This document shows positions 1 to 6,962 of a DNA stretch of 29,020 bases, piece after piece; the stretch's first letter is position 1; every line of letters begins with the position of its first letter. The stretch is from DATCZS01 sp036525795 (GTDB lineage Bacteria; Actinomycetota; Acidimicrobiia; Spongiisociales; ZC4RG35): assembly GCA_036525795.1 (NCBI GenBank), contig DATCZS010000041.1, positions 1 through 29,020 on the forward strand. The letters run 5' to 3'. Under the pieces are notes generated by a model. It saw only the letters and a list, made by a program, of their open reading frames with translations, did not search any database and had not been told where the DNA came from. The position numbers and the translations under genes were made by a program.

Positions 1-2
1 TG

Positions 3-104
3 TCGCTTGCGGGCCCGGCGCCCAACGGTCTCGACGGCCCGGAGGCGATCTCCGGCTGCCGTTTCGGCGCAGGCCGCGACACCATCGAGACCGATGGCGG
101 CCAT
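3..104 (-). CDS. Possible 5' end of an unidentified gene, cut by the window edge
   Basis: Downstream of the peroxiredoxin-like gene on the minus strand, a frame with an ATG at 104 stays open to the window edge. It gives about 34 residues beginning MAAIGLDGVAACAETAAG and ending in a basic run. Codon third positions are G/C rich and the residue mix looks protein-like, but there is no recognisable domain and no clear ribosome binding site. The frame also continues upstream into the preceding gene without a stop, so the start is uncertain. It could be the second gene of an operon or a chance open frame. Confidence 0.25.
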   Translation of the reverse strand, partial: MAAIGLDGVAACAETAAGDRLRAVETVGRRARKR

Positions 105-132
105 GAGTCGTTCGCCGTGGGCGAAGTCGAGG

Positions 133-816
133 TCAGGCCCCGGAGCGCCGTGTTCTGAGGGCCTGGACGGCCTCCCAATACCGGTCCATCTCCGCGACGT
201 AGGCCTTCGAGTCGTCTTTGATCGACTCGTCGTGATGGCCATGCCGCAATCCCATGGCGAGTGCGGCGAAGCGCGCCCCCCTCAGATACACGGGCAGGCT
301 GTCGATCGGCATCGCCCAGGGGCCCGGCTCGGGGGTTCCCGGGGTCGGGGCGGGCTGGTGGGTCGGTCCGAGCTCGAGCGCCTGGGCCGCCGCCAGCACA
401 TCATCTTCGGGGAGCCGCTCGGCGAAGTCGCGCGAGACGAACCGGAACCGCTCTTCACCCCCAGGGTCGACCAACACCATCGCGGGTCGGGCCAGCATCC
501 TCTGGTCTTTCGGATCGGCCAGTCCATACGGTTCGATCGCCTTGGACCGGTCGGGATCGGAGAGAAGCGGGAAGGGCAGGTCGAGCTTGTCGACCATGGC
601 GGCGTGCTGACCGGGGCCGTCGATGTCGATCCCCGCCAACCTGGTGCCGGCGGCGAGAAACTCGGGGTGACGCGAGGCCAGGCTGACCAGCTGGCCGTTG
701 CAGTACGGTCACCAGTCTCCCCGCAAGAACACCAGCAGGGTCGCAGCATCTCGATGGGCCGAGAGGGTCCAGGGATTCCCGGCCTGATCGATGAGTGTGA
801 AGTCGGGCGCAGGCAT
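133..816 (-). CDS. Putative selenocysteine-containing peroxiredoxin-like protein (in-frame UGA at the active site)
   Basis: This is a predicted thioredoxin-fold AhpC/TSA-type redox protein of 227 residues if the TGA at 709-711 is read as selenocysteine. The N-terminus reads MPAPDFTLIDQAGNPWTL, then a beta strand ending FLRGDW, then the TGA, then PYCNGQLVSLASRHPEF. The family normally has Cys-Pro-x-Cys here, so TGA replaces exactly the first catalytic Cys, giving U36-P-Y-C39. The frame stays open for 191 codons after the TGA with typical family text (FPLLSDPDR near 105, then ARPAMVLVDPGGE) and a variable tail of about 60 residues. Ordinary TGA stops end nrdJ and many other genes here, so the code is not reassigned. 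The ATG at 816 is supported by TAGGGT (824-829) seven nt upstream, a leaderless promoter. The alternatives are a TGC-to-TGA nonsense mutation or a sequencing error. No sel genes lie in the window. Confidence 0.75.
685..711 (-). promoter_or_regulatory. Candidate bacterial SECIS hairpin immediately after the in-frame UGA
   Basis: Reading the minus strand, UGA is 711-709. Nucleotides 13-24 after it read GGCC-AGCU-GGUC: a four-pair stem (one G-U) with an AGCU loop starting 17 nt past the UGA and G as its second base. Bacterial SECIS elements are known to put a small apical loop, with a G among the first two bases, roughly 16-37 nt behind the UGA, so position and loop fit. The helix is short, and extension below needs a bulge and internal loop. 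A competing fold pairs UGACC (711-707) with GGUCA (688-684). Suggestive only. Confidence 0.35.
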
Positions 817-823
817 GCGAGGG

Positions 824-829
824 ACCCTA
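824..829 (-). promoter_or_regulatory. -10 box (TAGGGT) for leaderless peroxiredoxin-like mRNA
   Basis: On the minus strand TAGGGT is followed by seven bases and then the ATG at 816. The predicted transcript therefore starts at or within one base of the start codon. No convincing -35 box or Shine-Dalgarno sequence was seen. Confidence 0.45.
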
Positions 830-1325
830 GCGGGGTCCGGCACGGGCGGACCGGGCATCCGGAGCGAGGGCGCGGGTCGCCGTCTGGAGCGGCCGCAGCG
901 CCGGCTGGGAGAGCACACGTCGGCCAGGACGGCGCCGCCGATGACCTCCGCCTGGGGCCCGAACGCCGATGCCCATCGCGGTGTTGGCAGGCGGGGCCGG
1001 GCACCGGAATCGGGCGGTGGGAACCGGAGACCTGGGTAGGGAGGCCTCCGATCCCCCGACTCCGCCCTACGTCCGAGAGGAACGCACGAGGTGCATCGGC
1101 ATTCGGGGCCATCCAACTGAAGCGGATTGGACGCCGTCGGAACTCGACCGCGAAATCCTTTCTGCCGTTCGGTTTTCGCGAGCCCGCACCTCCCCGGTAG
1201 GTTCCCGTCACTTCCCCCGTCAGACTGTGCGGCCGCACACGTCCGACGACTTCCCCGCCGGGCGGCTCCACGGTCGCTTCGAGGCGTGATCGCGAAAACT
1301 CGTCTTAATTGGGCCTCGAAACTCA
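830..1325. other. Non-coding stretch between divergent genes
   Basis: Several frames are open here, but all give Arg/Pro/Gly/Ser-rich translations without domain character, as expected from GC-rich non-coding DNA. A perfect 14-bp palindrome, TGTGCGGCCGCACA, lies at 1226-1239. I looked for a cobalamin riboswitch because the next gene is B12-dependent and found no B12 box or matching core on either strand. No tRNA-like fold was seen. The stretch is unusually long for this compact window and may hold an unrecognised regulatory RNA or a decayed gene. Confidence 0.4.
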
Positions 1326-1355
1326 TTGACGTAGTTACACACGTGGAATTACAGT
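1326..1355 (+). promoter_or_regulatory. Predicted promoter of nrdJ
   Basis: TTGACG at 1326-1331 and TACAGT at 1350-1355, spaced 18 bp, form the best sigma-70-like promoter in this region. Transcription would start near 1362, just before the two NrdR boxes and about 125 nt upstream of the nrdJ start codon. The region is also locally AT-richer than its surroundings. Confidence 0.5.
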
Positions 1356-1368
1356 TGTGGACCCCGCT

Positions 1369-1384
1369 CCCCTAGATGTGGTGT
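1369..1384. promoter_or_regulatory. NrdR box 1
   Basis: CCCCTAGATGTGGTGT fits the NrdR operator consensus (acaCwAtATaTwGtgt) at most core positions: C-T-A-n-A-T-n-T then G-T-G-T. It lies just downstream of the predicted transcription start. NrdR is the Zn-finger/ATP-cone repressor of ribonucleotide reductase genes, and its boxes come in pairs. Confidence 0.75.
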
Positions 1385-1399
1385 CCGATGAGCAGAGGA

Positions 1400-1415
1400 C
1401 CACAACATCTTGTGG
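1400..1415. promoter_or_regulatory. NrdR box 2
   Basis: CCACAACATCTTGTGG is a near-perfect inverted repeat with the full NrdR core CwAnATnTwG. It starts exactly 31 bp after box 1, leaving 15 bp between boxes, or about three helical turns. This is the known geometry for cooperative NrdR binding. The box covers an upstream in-frame ATG at 1410, which argues against that ATG as the nrdJ start. Confidence 0.8.
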
Positions 1416-1487
1416 GTGAAGTGGGACGAGAAGGTCCAGGCGCCCGATTCGGCGTCTGGAAGAGGTCGAGGAGAGAGGGAACACACG

Positions 1488-4400
1488 ATGGGGCAGGGCC
1501 TGCGCATCGAGCGGCGATTCACCACCGGCGACGAGGCCGCGTACGACCAGATCGAATGGTCCACGCGGGATTCGCGCATCACCAATCCGGATGGATCGGT
1601 GGTGTTCGAGATGCTCGATGCGGAGATCCCCGCCGGGTGGAGTCAGGTTGCTTCCGACATCATGGTGTCGAAGTACTTCCGCAAGGCGGGCATTCCCCAG
1701 GTCGACGAGGACGGAAGTCCGATCCTCGACGAGGAGGGCCGGCCGGTCACCGGACCGGAGCGTTCGGCCAAGCAGGTGTTCGACCGTCTCGCCGGCACCT
1801 GGCGGTGGTGGGGTGAGAACCACGGCTACTTCGCGTCTTCGGCGGACGCCCAGGCCTTCGAAGACGAGCTCAAGTTCATGCTCGCCACCCAGATGGCCGC
1901 CCCCAACTCGCCGCAGTGGTTCAACACCGGGCTCCATCACGCATACGGCCTCACCGGCCCGGCGCAGGGGTTCTCGTTCGTCGACCCCGAGACCGAGGAG
2001 ATCACCGACTCCCCCGACTCGTACTCGCGGCCCGCTCCCCATGCCTGCTTCATCCTCAGCGTGAAAGACGATCTGGTGAACCCGGGCGGCATCATGGACC
2101 TGTGGACCCGTGAGGCCCGGATCTTCAAGTTCGGGTCCGGTGCGGGCTCGAACTTCTCCTCGATCCGCGGCGAGAACGAGCACCTGTCCGGCGGCGGCAA
2201 GTCGTCCGGCGTGATGAGCTTCCTCAAGATCGGCGACCGCGCCGCCGGTGCCATCAAGTCGGGTGGCACCACCCGACGGGCGGCGAAGATGGTGATCCTC
2301 GACGTCGACCACCCGGACATCGAGTCGTTCGTCGAGTGGAAGAAGGCCGAGGAGGACAAAGCCCGCATCCTGATCCAGCACGGCGGATTCCCGGCCGACT
2401 TCAACGGCGAGGCATACGCCACCGTCTCGGGCCAGAACTCGAACAACTCGGTGCGGGTCACCCAGGACTTCATCGACGCGGTCGTTGCAGACGCCGACTG
2501 GGAGTTGGTCAACCGCACCGACGGGTCCGTCCGCGAGACGATCAAGGCGCGCCAGCTCTGGCACAAGATCGCCCAGGCGGCCTGGGCGTGCGCCGACCCC
2601 GGCCTGCAGTTCGACACCACCATCAACGAGTGGCACACCTGCCCGGCCGGCGGACGGATCAAGGCATCGAACCCTTGCTCGGAGTACATGTTCCTCGACG
2701 ACACCGCCTGCAACCTGGCGTCGCTCAACCTGGTGAAGTTCGAGACGCCGGGAGGCGGGTTCGACCTGGAGGCCTATCAGCACGCCATCCGCCTGTGGAC
2801 CATCGTGCTGGAGATCTCGGTGACCATGGCCCACTTCCCGAGCGAGGAGATCGCCCAGGGCAGCTACGACTACCGCACCCTCGGTCTGGGATACGCCAAC
2901 CTCGGCTCCCTGCTGATGCGCAGGGGAATCGCCTATGACTCAGACGAGGGTCGGGCGATCGCAGGCGCCCTCACGGCGGTCCTCACCGGATACTCCTATG
3001 CGACGTCGGCAGAGATGGCGTCTGCGCTCGGACCCTTCGCCAAGTTCGCAGACAATCGAGAGCACATGCTCCGGGTGATCCGCAACCATCGCCGGGCGGC
3101 CTACGACGCAGAGGCCAACGACTACGAAGGGATCTCGACGTCGGTGATGGGCATCGACGAGAACCTGACACCGCGGGACATGCTGCTGGCGGCGCGGGCG
3201 TCGTGGGATCTGGCGCTGACCCTCGGCGAGCAGTACGGCTACCGCAACGCCCAGGCCACGGTGCTCGCTCCCACCGGCACCATCGGCCTCCTGATGGACT
3301 GCGACACCACCGGAGTCGAGCCCGACTTCTCGCTGGTGAAGTTCAAGAAGCTGGCGGGCGGGGGGTACTTCAAGATCGTCAATCAGTCGGTCGCTCCGGC
3401 GCTGGCGGCGCTCGGCTACACCGACGAGCAGATCAAGGGGATCGTGACCTACATCGTCGGTACGTCCAGCTTCCAAGACGCTCCCCGCATCAACCGGGAG
3501 ACGTTGACCGAGAAGGGGTTCACCGCCGAGGAGATCGACAAGCTCGAGATCCAGCTCCCGGCCGTGTTCGAACTGCGGCATGCCTTCAACGTGTTCGTCG
3601 TGGGAGAAGCCGCCCTGCAGCGGCTCGGCTTCGAGGTCGACGAGTACACGAGTTGGGATTTCGACCTGCTCAAGGCGCTCGGGTTCACGCCGACCGAGAT
3701 CGCCGAGGCCAACGACCACATCTGTGGACGCCAGACGATCGAAGGGGCGCCGGAGCTCTCCGACGAGCATCTGACGGTGTTCGACACCGCCAACAGGAAC
3801 GGCAAGTACGGCACCCGCTACATCCACCACGACGGGCACATCAAGATGATGGCGGCAGCCCAGCCGTTCATCTCGGGAGCGATCTCGAAGACCATCAACA
3901 TGCCCCACGAGGTGACGCCGTCCGACATCGAGGGCGCGTACATGCTCAGCTCCACGCTGGGCTTGAAGGCGATGGCGCTCTACAGGGACGGCTCCAAGGC
4001 GAGCCAGCCGCTGTCGTCGATGTCGGACGAGGGGGACGGCAACGAGGAGGAGGCCGCCGAGATCACCGCCGCGGTGGAAGCCGAGAAGCAGATCGCGTGG
4101 GGCCACATCCCCGCCGGGATGAGCCCGACGCAGGCGTACGCCGCAGGCATGCGCCCCCCGCGGTTCCTGCTGCCCGCCCGCCGGCACGGGTTCAACCAGG
4201 AGGCCCGCATCGGTGGCCACAAGGTGTTCCTCCGGACCGGCGAGTACGACGACGGCACGCTCGGTGAGATCTTCATCGACCTGGCCAAGGAAGGCGCCAC
4301 CCTGAAGGGCATCCTCTCGTGCTTCGCCATCGCGGTGTCGAAGGGATTGCAGTACGGCGTTCCGCTCGAGGAGTTCGTCAACACCTTCACGTTCCAGACC

Positions 4401-4904
4401 TTCGAGCCGAGAGGCATGGTGGAGGGCCATCCCAACATCAAGATGGCCAACTCGATCGTGGACTACGTGTTCCGGGCGCTGGGCGTCGAATACCTGCACC
4501 GCGACGAGCTGGCCCAGGTGCCCCCGGTTCGTGACGGGGAGTTGCCGGAGCCGGCGACCGGGCTGGCGATAGAGGCGGGCGTCCAGCTCGACCTCACCGA
4601 CGCCGCCGCCGAAGCCGACGTGGAACTCGTCCAGAGGGCGGCTGCGTTCGTCGACGCCGCCCAGGCGGTTCCGATCGTGTCTGGCGGATCGGGCGAGGCA
4701 GCCCCGGCGGCGAGGCGTGAGCGGATTCCGGTCTCGGCGGCCGGCGCGACCCGGCCGAAGGATGCCGGGACGGCGAGCATGAATGCCGCCCTCGGCGACA
4801 TGATGGGCGACGCACCACTGTGCGACATCTGCGGCCACATCACCGTGCGCAACGGCAGTTGCTACAAGTGCCTGAACTGCGGGAACTCCCTGGGCTGCAG
4901 CTGA
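1488..4904 (+). CDS. nrdJ: Adenosylcobalamin-dependent (class II) ribonucleoside-diphosphate reductase
   Basis: This cytoplasmic enzyme reduces ribonucleotides to deoxyribonucleotides, using adenosylcobalamin to generate the thiyl radical, so no oxygen or second subunit is needed. It has 1138 residues, typical of the actinobacterial form. The active site is N395-P-C397-S-E399, with C397 the radical Cys. C187 (HACFILS) and C408 (TACNLASLN) form the reducible pair; the 11-residue C397-C408 spacing matches the family. The C-terminus ends in a Cys-rich segment (CDICG, then CYKCLNCGNSLGCS), the usual thioredoxin-accepting/metal-binding tail. The ATG at 1488 is chosen because GGAGAGAGGGA lies just upstream and the earlier ATG at 1410 falls inside an NrdR box. 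The gene is probably repressed by NrdR when dATP is plentiful. It is a single-gene transcript ended by the hairpin at 4929-4962. Confidence 0.97.
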   Translation: MGQGLRIERRFTTGDEAAYDQIEWSTRDSRITNPDGSVVFEMLDAEIPAGWSQVASDIMVSKYFRKAGIPQVDEDGSPILDEEGRPVTGPERSAKQVFDRLAGTWRWWGENHGYFASSADAQAFEDELKFMLATQMAAPNSPQWFNTGLHHAYGLTGPAQGFSFVDPETEEITDSPDSYSRPAPHACFILSVKDDLVNPGGIMDLWTREARIFKFGSGAGSNFSSIRGENEHLSGGGKSSGVMSFLKIGDRAAGAIKSGGTTRRAAKMVILDVDHPDIESFVEWKKAEEDKARILIQHGGFPADFNGEAYATVSGQNSNNSVRVTQDFIDAVVADADWELVNRTDGSVRETIKARQLWHKIAQAAWACADPGLQFDTTINEWHTCPAGGRIKASNPCSEYMFLDDTACNLASLNLVKFETPGGGFDLEAYQHAIRLWTIVLEISVTMAHFPSEEIAQGSYDYRTLGLGYANLGSLLMRRGIAYDSDEGRAIAGALTAVLTGYSYATSAEMASALGPFAKFADNREHMLRVIRNHRRAAYDAEANDYEGISTSVMGIDENLTPRDMLLAARASWDLALTLGEQYGYRNAQATVLAPTGTIGLLMDCDTTGVEPDFSLVKFKKLAGGGYFKIVNQSVAPALAALGYTDEQIKGIVTYIVGTSSFQDAPRINRETLTEKGFTAEEIDKLEIQLPAVFELRHAFNVFVVGEAALQRLGFEVDEYTSWDFDLLKALGFTPTEIAEANDHICGRQTIEGAPELSDEHLTVFDTANRNGKYGTRYIHHDGHIKMMAAAQPFISGAISKTINMPHEVTPSDIEGAYMLSSTLGLKAMALYRDGSKASQPLSSMSDEGDGNEEEAAEITAAVEAEKQIAWGHIPAGMSPTQAYAAGMRPPRFLLPARRHGFNQEARIGGHKVFLRTGEYDDGTLGEIFIDLAKEGATLKGILSCFAIAVSKGLQYGVPLEEFVNTFTFQTFEPRGMVEGHPNIKMANSIVDYVFRALGVEYLHRDELAQVPPVRDGELPEPATGLAIEAGVQLDLTDAAAEADVELVQRAAAFVDAAQAVPIVSGGSGEAAPAARRERIPVSAAGATRPKDAGTASMNAALGDMMGDAPLCDICGHITVRNGSCYKCLNCGNSLGCS

Positions 4905-4928
4905 GCTGATCCCGGTCGATCGACCGAC

Positions 4929-4962
4929 ATGAGAAGGGGAGGCCCTGGCCTCCCCTTCTCAT
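4929..4962. terminator. Strong bidirectional terminator hairpin
   Basis: A 16-base arm beginning ATGAGAAGGGGAGGCC is followed by two bases and then its perfect reverse complement. It sits 25 bp after the nrdJ stop and 40 bp after the end of the convergent minus-strand gene at 5003. There is no long T-tract, but stem strength and placement between converging genes support a two-way terminator. Confidence 0.8.
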
Positions 4963-5002
4963 GTTCGGGGAGCCGCCGCGCCGGCGCCCGATCATCGATC
5001 CG

Positions 5003-6400
5003 TCACCGGGCTGAAACCGCCTGGGTGCGATCGAGCCGAGCCCCGATGACCTGTCGAAACTTCCCGCTCTTCTCATCGGTCCGGGGTGGCTCCCCGGCCC
5101 GGACGAGCGACACTCCGGTGACGCCCTGCGCGACCAGGTAGCGGTCGAGATCGGCGAGCACCCCCGCCCACATGCGTTCCGGATCCTCGCCCGGTCGGGC
5201 CTCGAGGCGAACGCGGAGCGTGGAGCGATCGGTCTGGACGAGCTGGCTGCGATGGACCGACGCCGTGCGTTCGACGACCGCGCCGATCGCCAGGGGTGGC
5301 AGACGCACCGCCTCGCCGTCTCCGGCGGTGAAATGCAGAACGTCGTCGCGCCGCCCCGTGACCCGAATGGCCGGCAGGGAACCGGCGCACGGGCACGGGC
5401 CGGGCCTGGCGATCACCGAATCGCCCAGGTCATAGCGGATGATCGGCTGAACCCGGTTGGCCAGGTTCGTGACCAGCACGGTGTGAGACGGCTCGCCGAG
5501 CGGCGTCGGCCGGTATCGGTCGTCCACCGGTTCGAGGATCACCCAATCGGCGTTCACGTGCAGCCACCCGTGCGGGCAGTCGAAGGCCAGTTGCAGGAAC
5601 TCCGACGCGCCGTAGATCTCGTGACAGGGGACCCCGAAGACGGCGGAGAGGCGGTCGGTCTCGGCGGCGTTGATCGACTCGCCTGCCGTGGCCACCAGGA
5701 GCGGTCTCAGCCTGCACTTCCCCTCGGCCTGTGCCTCTGCGATGAGCGCCATCGAACTCGGATACCCGGTGAGGATGGCCGGATCGAACCCGGCGAGTCC
5801 CTCGACCAGGTCGTCCAGCGGGTCCTGGGCGGAGAACACCCTGTATGCCCTTCGTAGTGCGACATTCCTGTTGCGCTGGAACTCGACCCAGCCCGCACCC
5901 CCAAAGTGACTGCCCGTCCCGACGACGCCCGCCCATCTGAAGCCGCGACCGGCCAGAGCCATCCAGTCGCGTGCGGCCAGCCAGCTCAGATCGGCCCGCG
6001 CGGTGAGGGCCCGAAACACCGCCACCGACGTCTGGTCGTGCACGAACAGTCCCGGGTGCCCGGTCGTCCCCGAGGTGGAACAGACGAAGTACCTGCCGAG
6101 GAACGAATCGCCGATCCTGGTCGGATCAGCGACGAACGCCTCGACCCCGGCCCGGGTCACGGCAGGGTCGGTCACCCAGGCGTCGAATTCGGCCATGAGC
6201 TCGGGCTTGGCAACGGGCGGGAGATCGGCGAGGGAGGGCTCGCCCGGAGGGAGCCCCCGGTAGTGGCGGCGATAGAGAGGGGAGCGATCTCGGGCGTGCC
6301 GGATGATCGAGGCGAGCCGCATCCGCCGCCGACGCTCGATCTCTGCGGTGTCCGCCCGCCCGGTCCTCAACACGTCGAGTGTGAACCTCACGTCGGCCAC
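5003..6400 (-). CDS. PaaK-like adenylate-forming (AMP-binding) enzyme
   Basis: This is a 465-residue member of the ANL superfamily, closest in character to phenylacetate-CoA ligase and coenzyme F390 synthetase-like proteins that activate a carboxylate as an acyl-adenylate. The P-loop STSGTTGHPG is at about residues 108-117; YGASEF (adenine-binding region), an IRYDLGDSV segment and a C-terminal TDEKSGKFRQV lysine region follow in order. It is cytoplasmic with no signal or membrane segment. The start is taken as GTG at 6400 because AGGAGG lies six bases before it; an ATG at 6437-6439 is in frame, but the Shine-Dalgarno would then be inside the gene. It stands alone, convergent with nrdJ and divergent from a small membrane protein, so the substrate cannot be inferred from context. 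Confidence 0.85.
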   Translation of the reverse strand: MADVRFTLDVLRTGRADTAEIERRRRMRLASIIRHARDRSPLYRRHYRGLPPGEPSLADLPPVAKPELMAEFDAWVTDPAVTRAGVEAFVADPTRIGDSFLGRYFVCSTSGTTGHPGLFVHDQTSVAVFRALTARADLSWLAARDWMALAGRGFRWAGVVGTGSHFGGAGWVEFQRNRNVALRRAYRVFSAQDPLDDLVEGLAGFDPAILTGYPSSMALIAEAQAEGKCRLRPLLVATAGESINAAETDRLSAVFGVPCHEIYGASEFLQLAFDCPHGWLHVNADWVILEPVDDRYRPTPLGEPSHTVLVTNLANRVQPIIRYDLGDSVIARPGPCPCAGSLPAIRVTGRRDDVLHFTAGDGEAVRLPPLAIGAVVERTASVHRSQLVQTDRSTLRVRLEARPGEDPERMWAGVLADLDRYLVAQGVTGVSLVRAGEPPRTDEKSGKFRQVIGARLDRTQAVSAR

Positions 6401-6649
6401 GACGGACCTCCTCGTTCGTGTCGCACACCCCGATTCCATTCTTCGCCGGCGCCCTGCGCGGTGCCAGGGCTATTGGCCGGGATCCGCTGCCCAACCCCGG
6501 CCAGCGGGTCGGGGGGTCGACCGGGTGCGGGCGAGCCTGTGCGTCCGCGGAGCCGGGCGCCCAACCTCCGGCGGGTGTTTGCACATCTGCCCCGAACGCG
6601 GCGTACGCTGACGCCCTCGCACCGACGCCCGACGTGCCGGAGACCCGAA

Positions 6650-6955
6650 GTGCTCGACACCACCCCCAACAGAGTTCCGCTCAGCCGGCTGCAGGTGATC
6701 ATCCTCGCGGTCCACGCCATGCTGGCCGTGATCTTCTCGGTCGCCGGCTACCTCGATTCCGGTGGTGCGGACGGGTGGGCGGATCTGGCCAGAGTCGCGG
6801 CACTCCTGCTCGGCGCCGTCTACCTCGTGGCGGTGGGAACGGTGGCGGCGGTCGCCCGCTATCTGATGAGGGAAGGGTTCCTGCGCACCGCCTTCGTGCT
6901 GGCCGGGCCGCCGATTCTCATCGGCGTCGCCATCTCGGCGATCCGCAACATCTGA
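6650..6955 (+). CDS. Small three-helix membrane protein of unknown function
   Basis: This 101-residue protein starts at GTG 6650 with GGAG seven bases upstream. Three hydrophobic segments are visible at about residues 14-34, 46-68 and 76-96, with short charged or Gly/Asp-rich connectors (DSGGADGW), so it should be an inner-membrane protein. I do not recognise a family. A possible -10 box TACGCT is at 6604-6609. The gene is divergent from the PaaK-like gene and converges on the M20 peptidase gene, with only seven bases between stop codons. Confidence 0.7.
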   Translation: MLDTTPNRVPLSRLQVIILAVHAMLAVIFSVAGYLDSGGADGWADLARVAALLLGAVYLVAVGTVAAVARYLMREGFLRTAFVLAGPPILIGVAISAIRNI

Positions 6956-6962
6956 TCGACCG

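Noticed and set aside
7..1200. Long plus-strand open frame opposite the peroxiredoxin-like gene and into the non-coding stretch
   Set aside because: The translation is Arg/Gly/Pro-rich without domains and is antisense to a recognised family; it is open only because stops are rare in GC-rich DNA.
1226..1239. Palindrome TGTGCGGCCGCACA as an operator
   Set aside because: Perfect but isolated, about 100 bp from the nrdJ promoter, and GC-rich palindromes of this size occur by chance; no known regulator site recognised.
817..1487. Cobalamin riboswitch expected upstream of a B12-dependent reductase
   Set aside because: No B12 box or GGGAA...GCCACTG-like core found on either strand; a paired NrdR operator explains regulation better.
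1410..1487. Upstream in-frame ATG extending NrdJ by 26 residues
   Set aside because: The ATG lies inside NrdR box 2, has no ribosome binding site, and the extra residues do not resemble the family; ATG 1488 has a good Shine-Dalgarno.
2940..4838. 632-codon minus-strand open frame
   Set aside because: It lies wholly opposite nrdJ, whose motifs are unambiguous; the translation has shadow-like Arg/Val/Leu/Gly composition.
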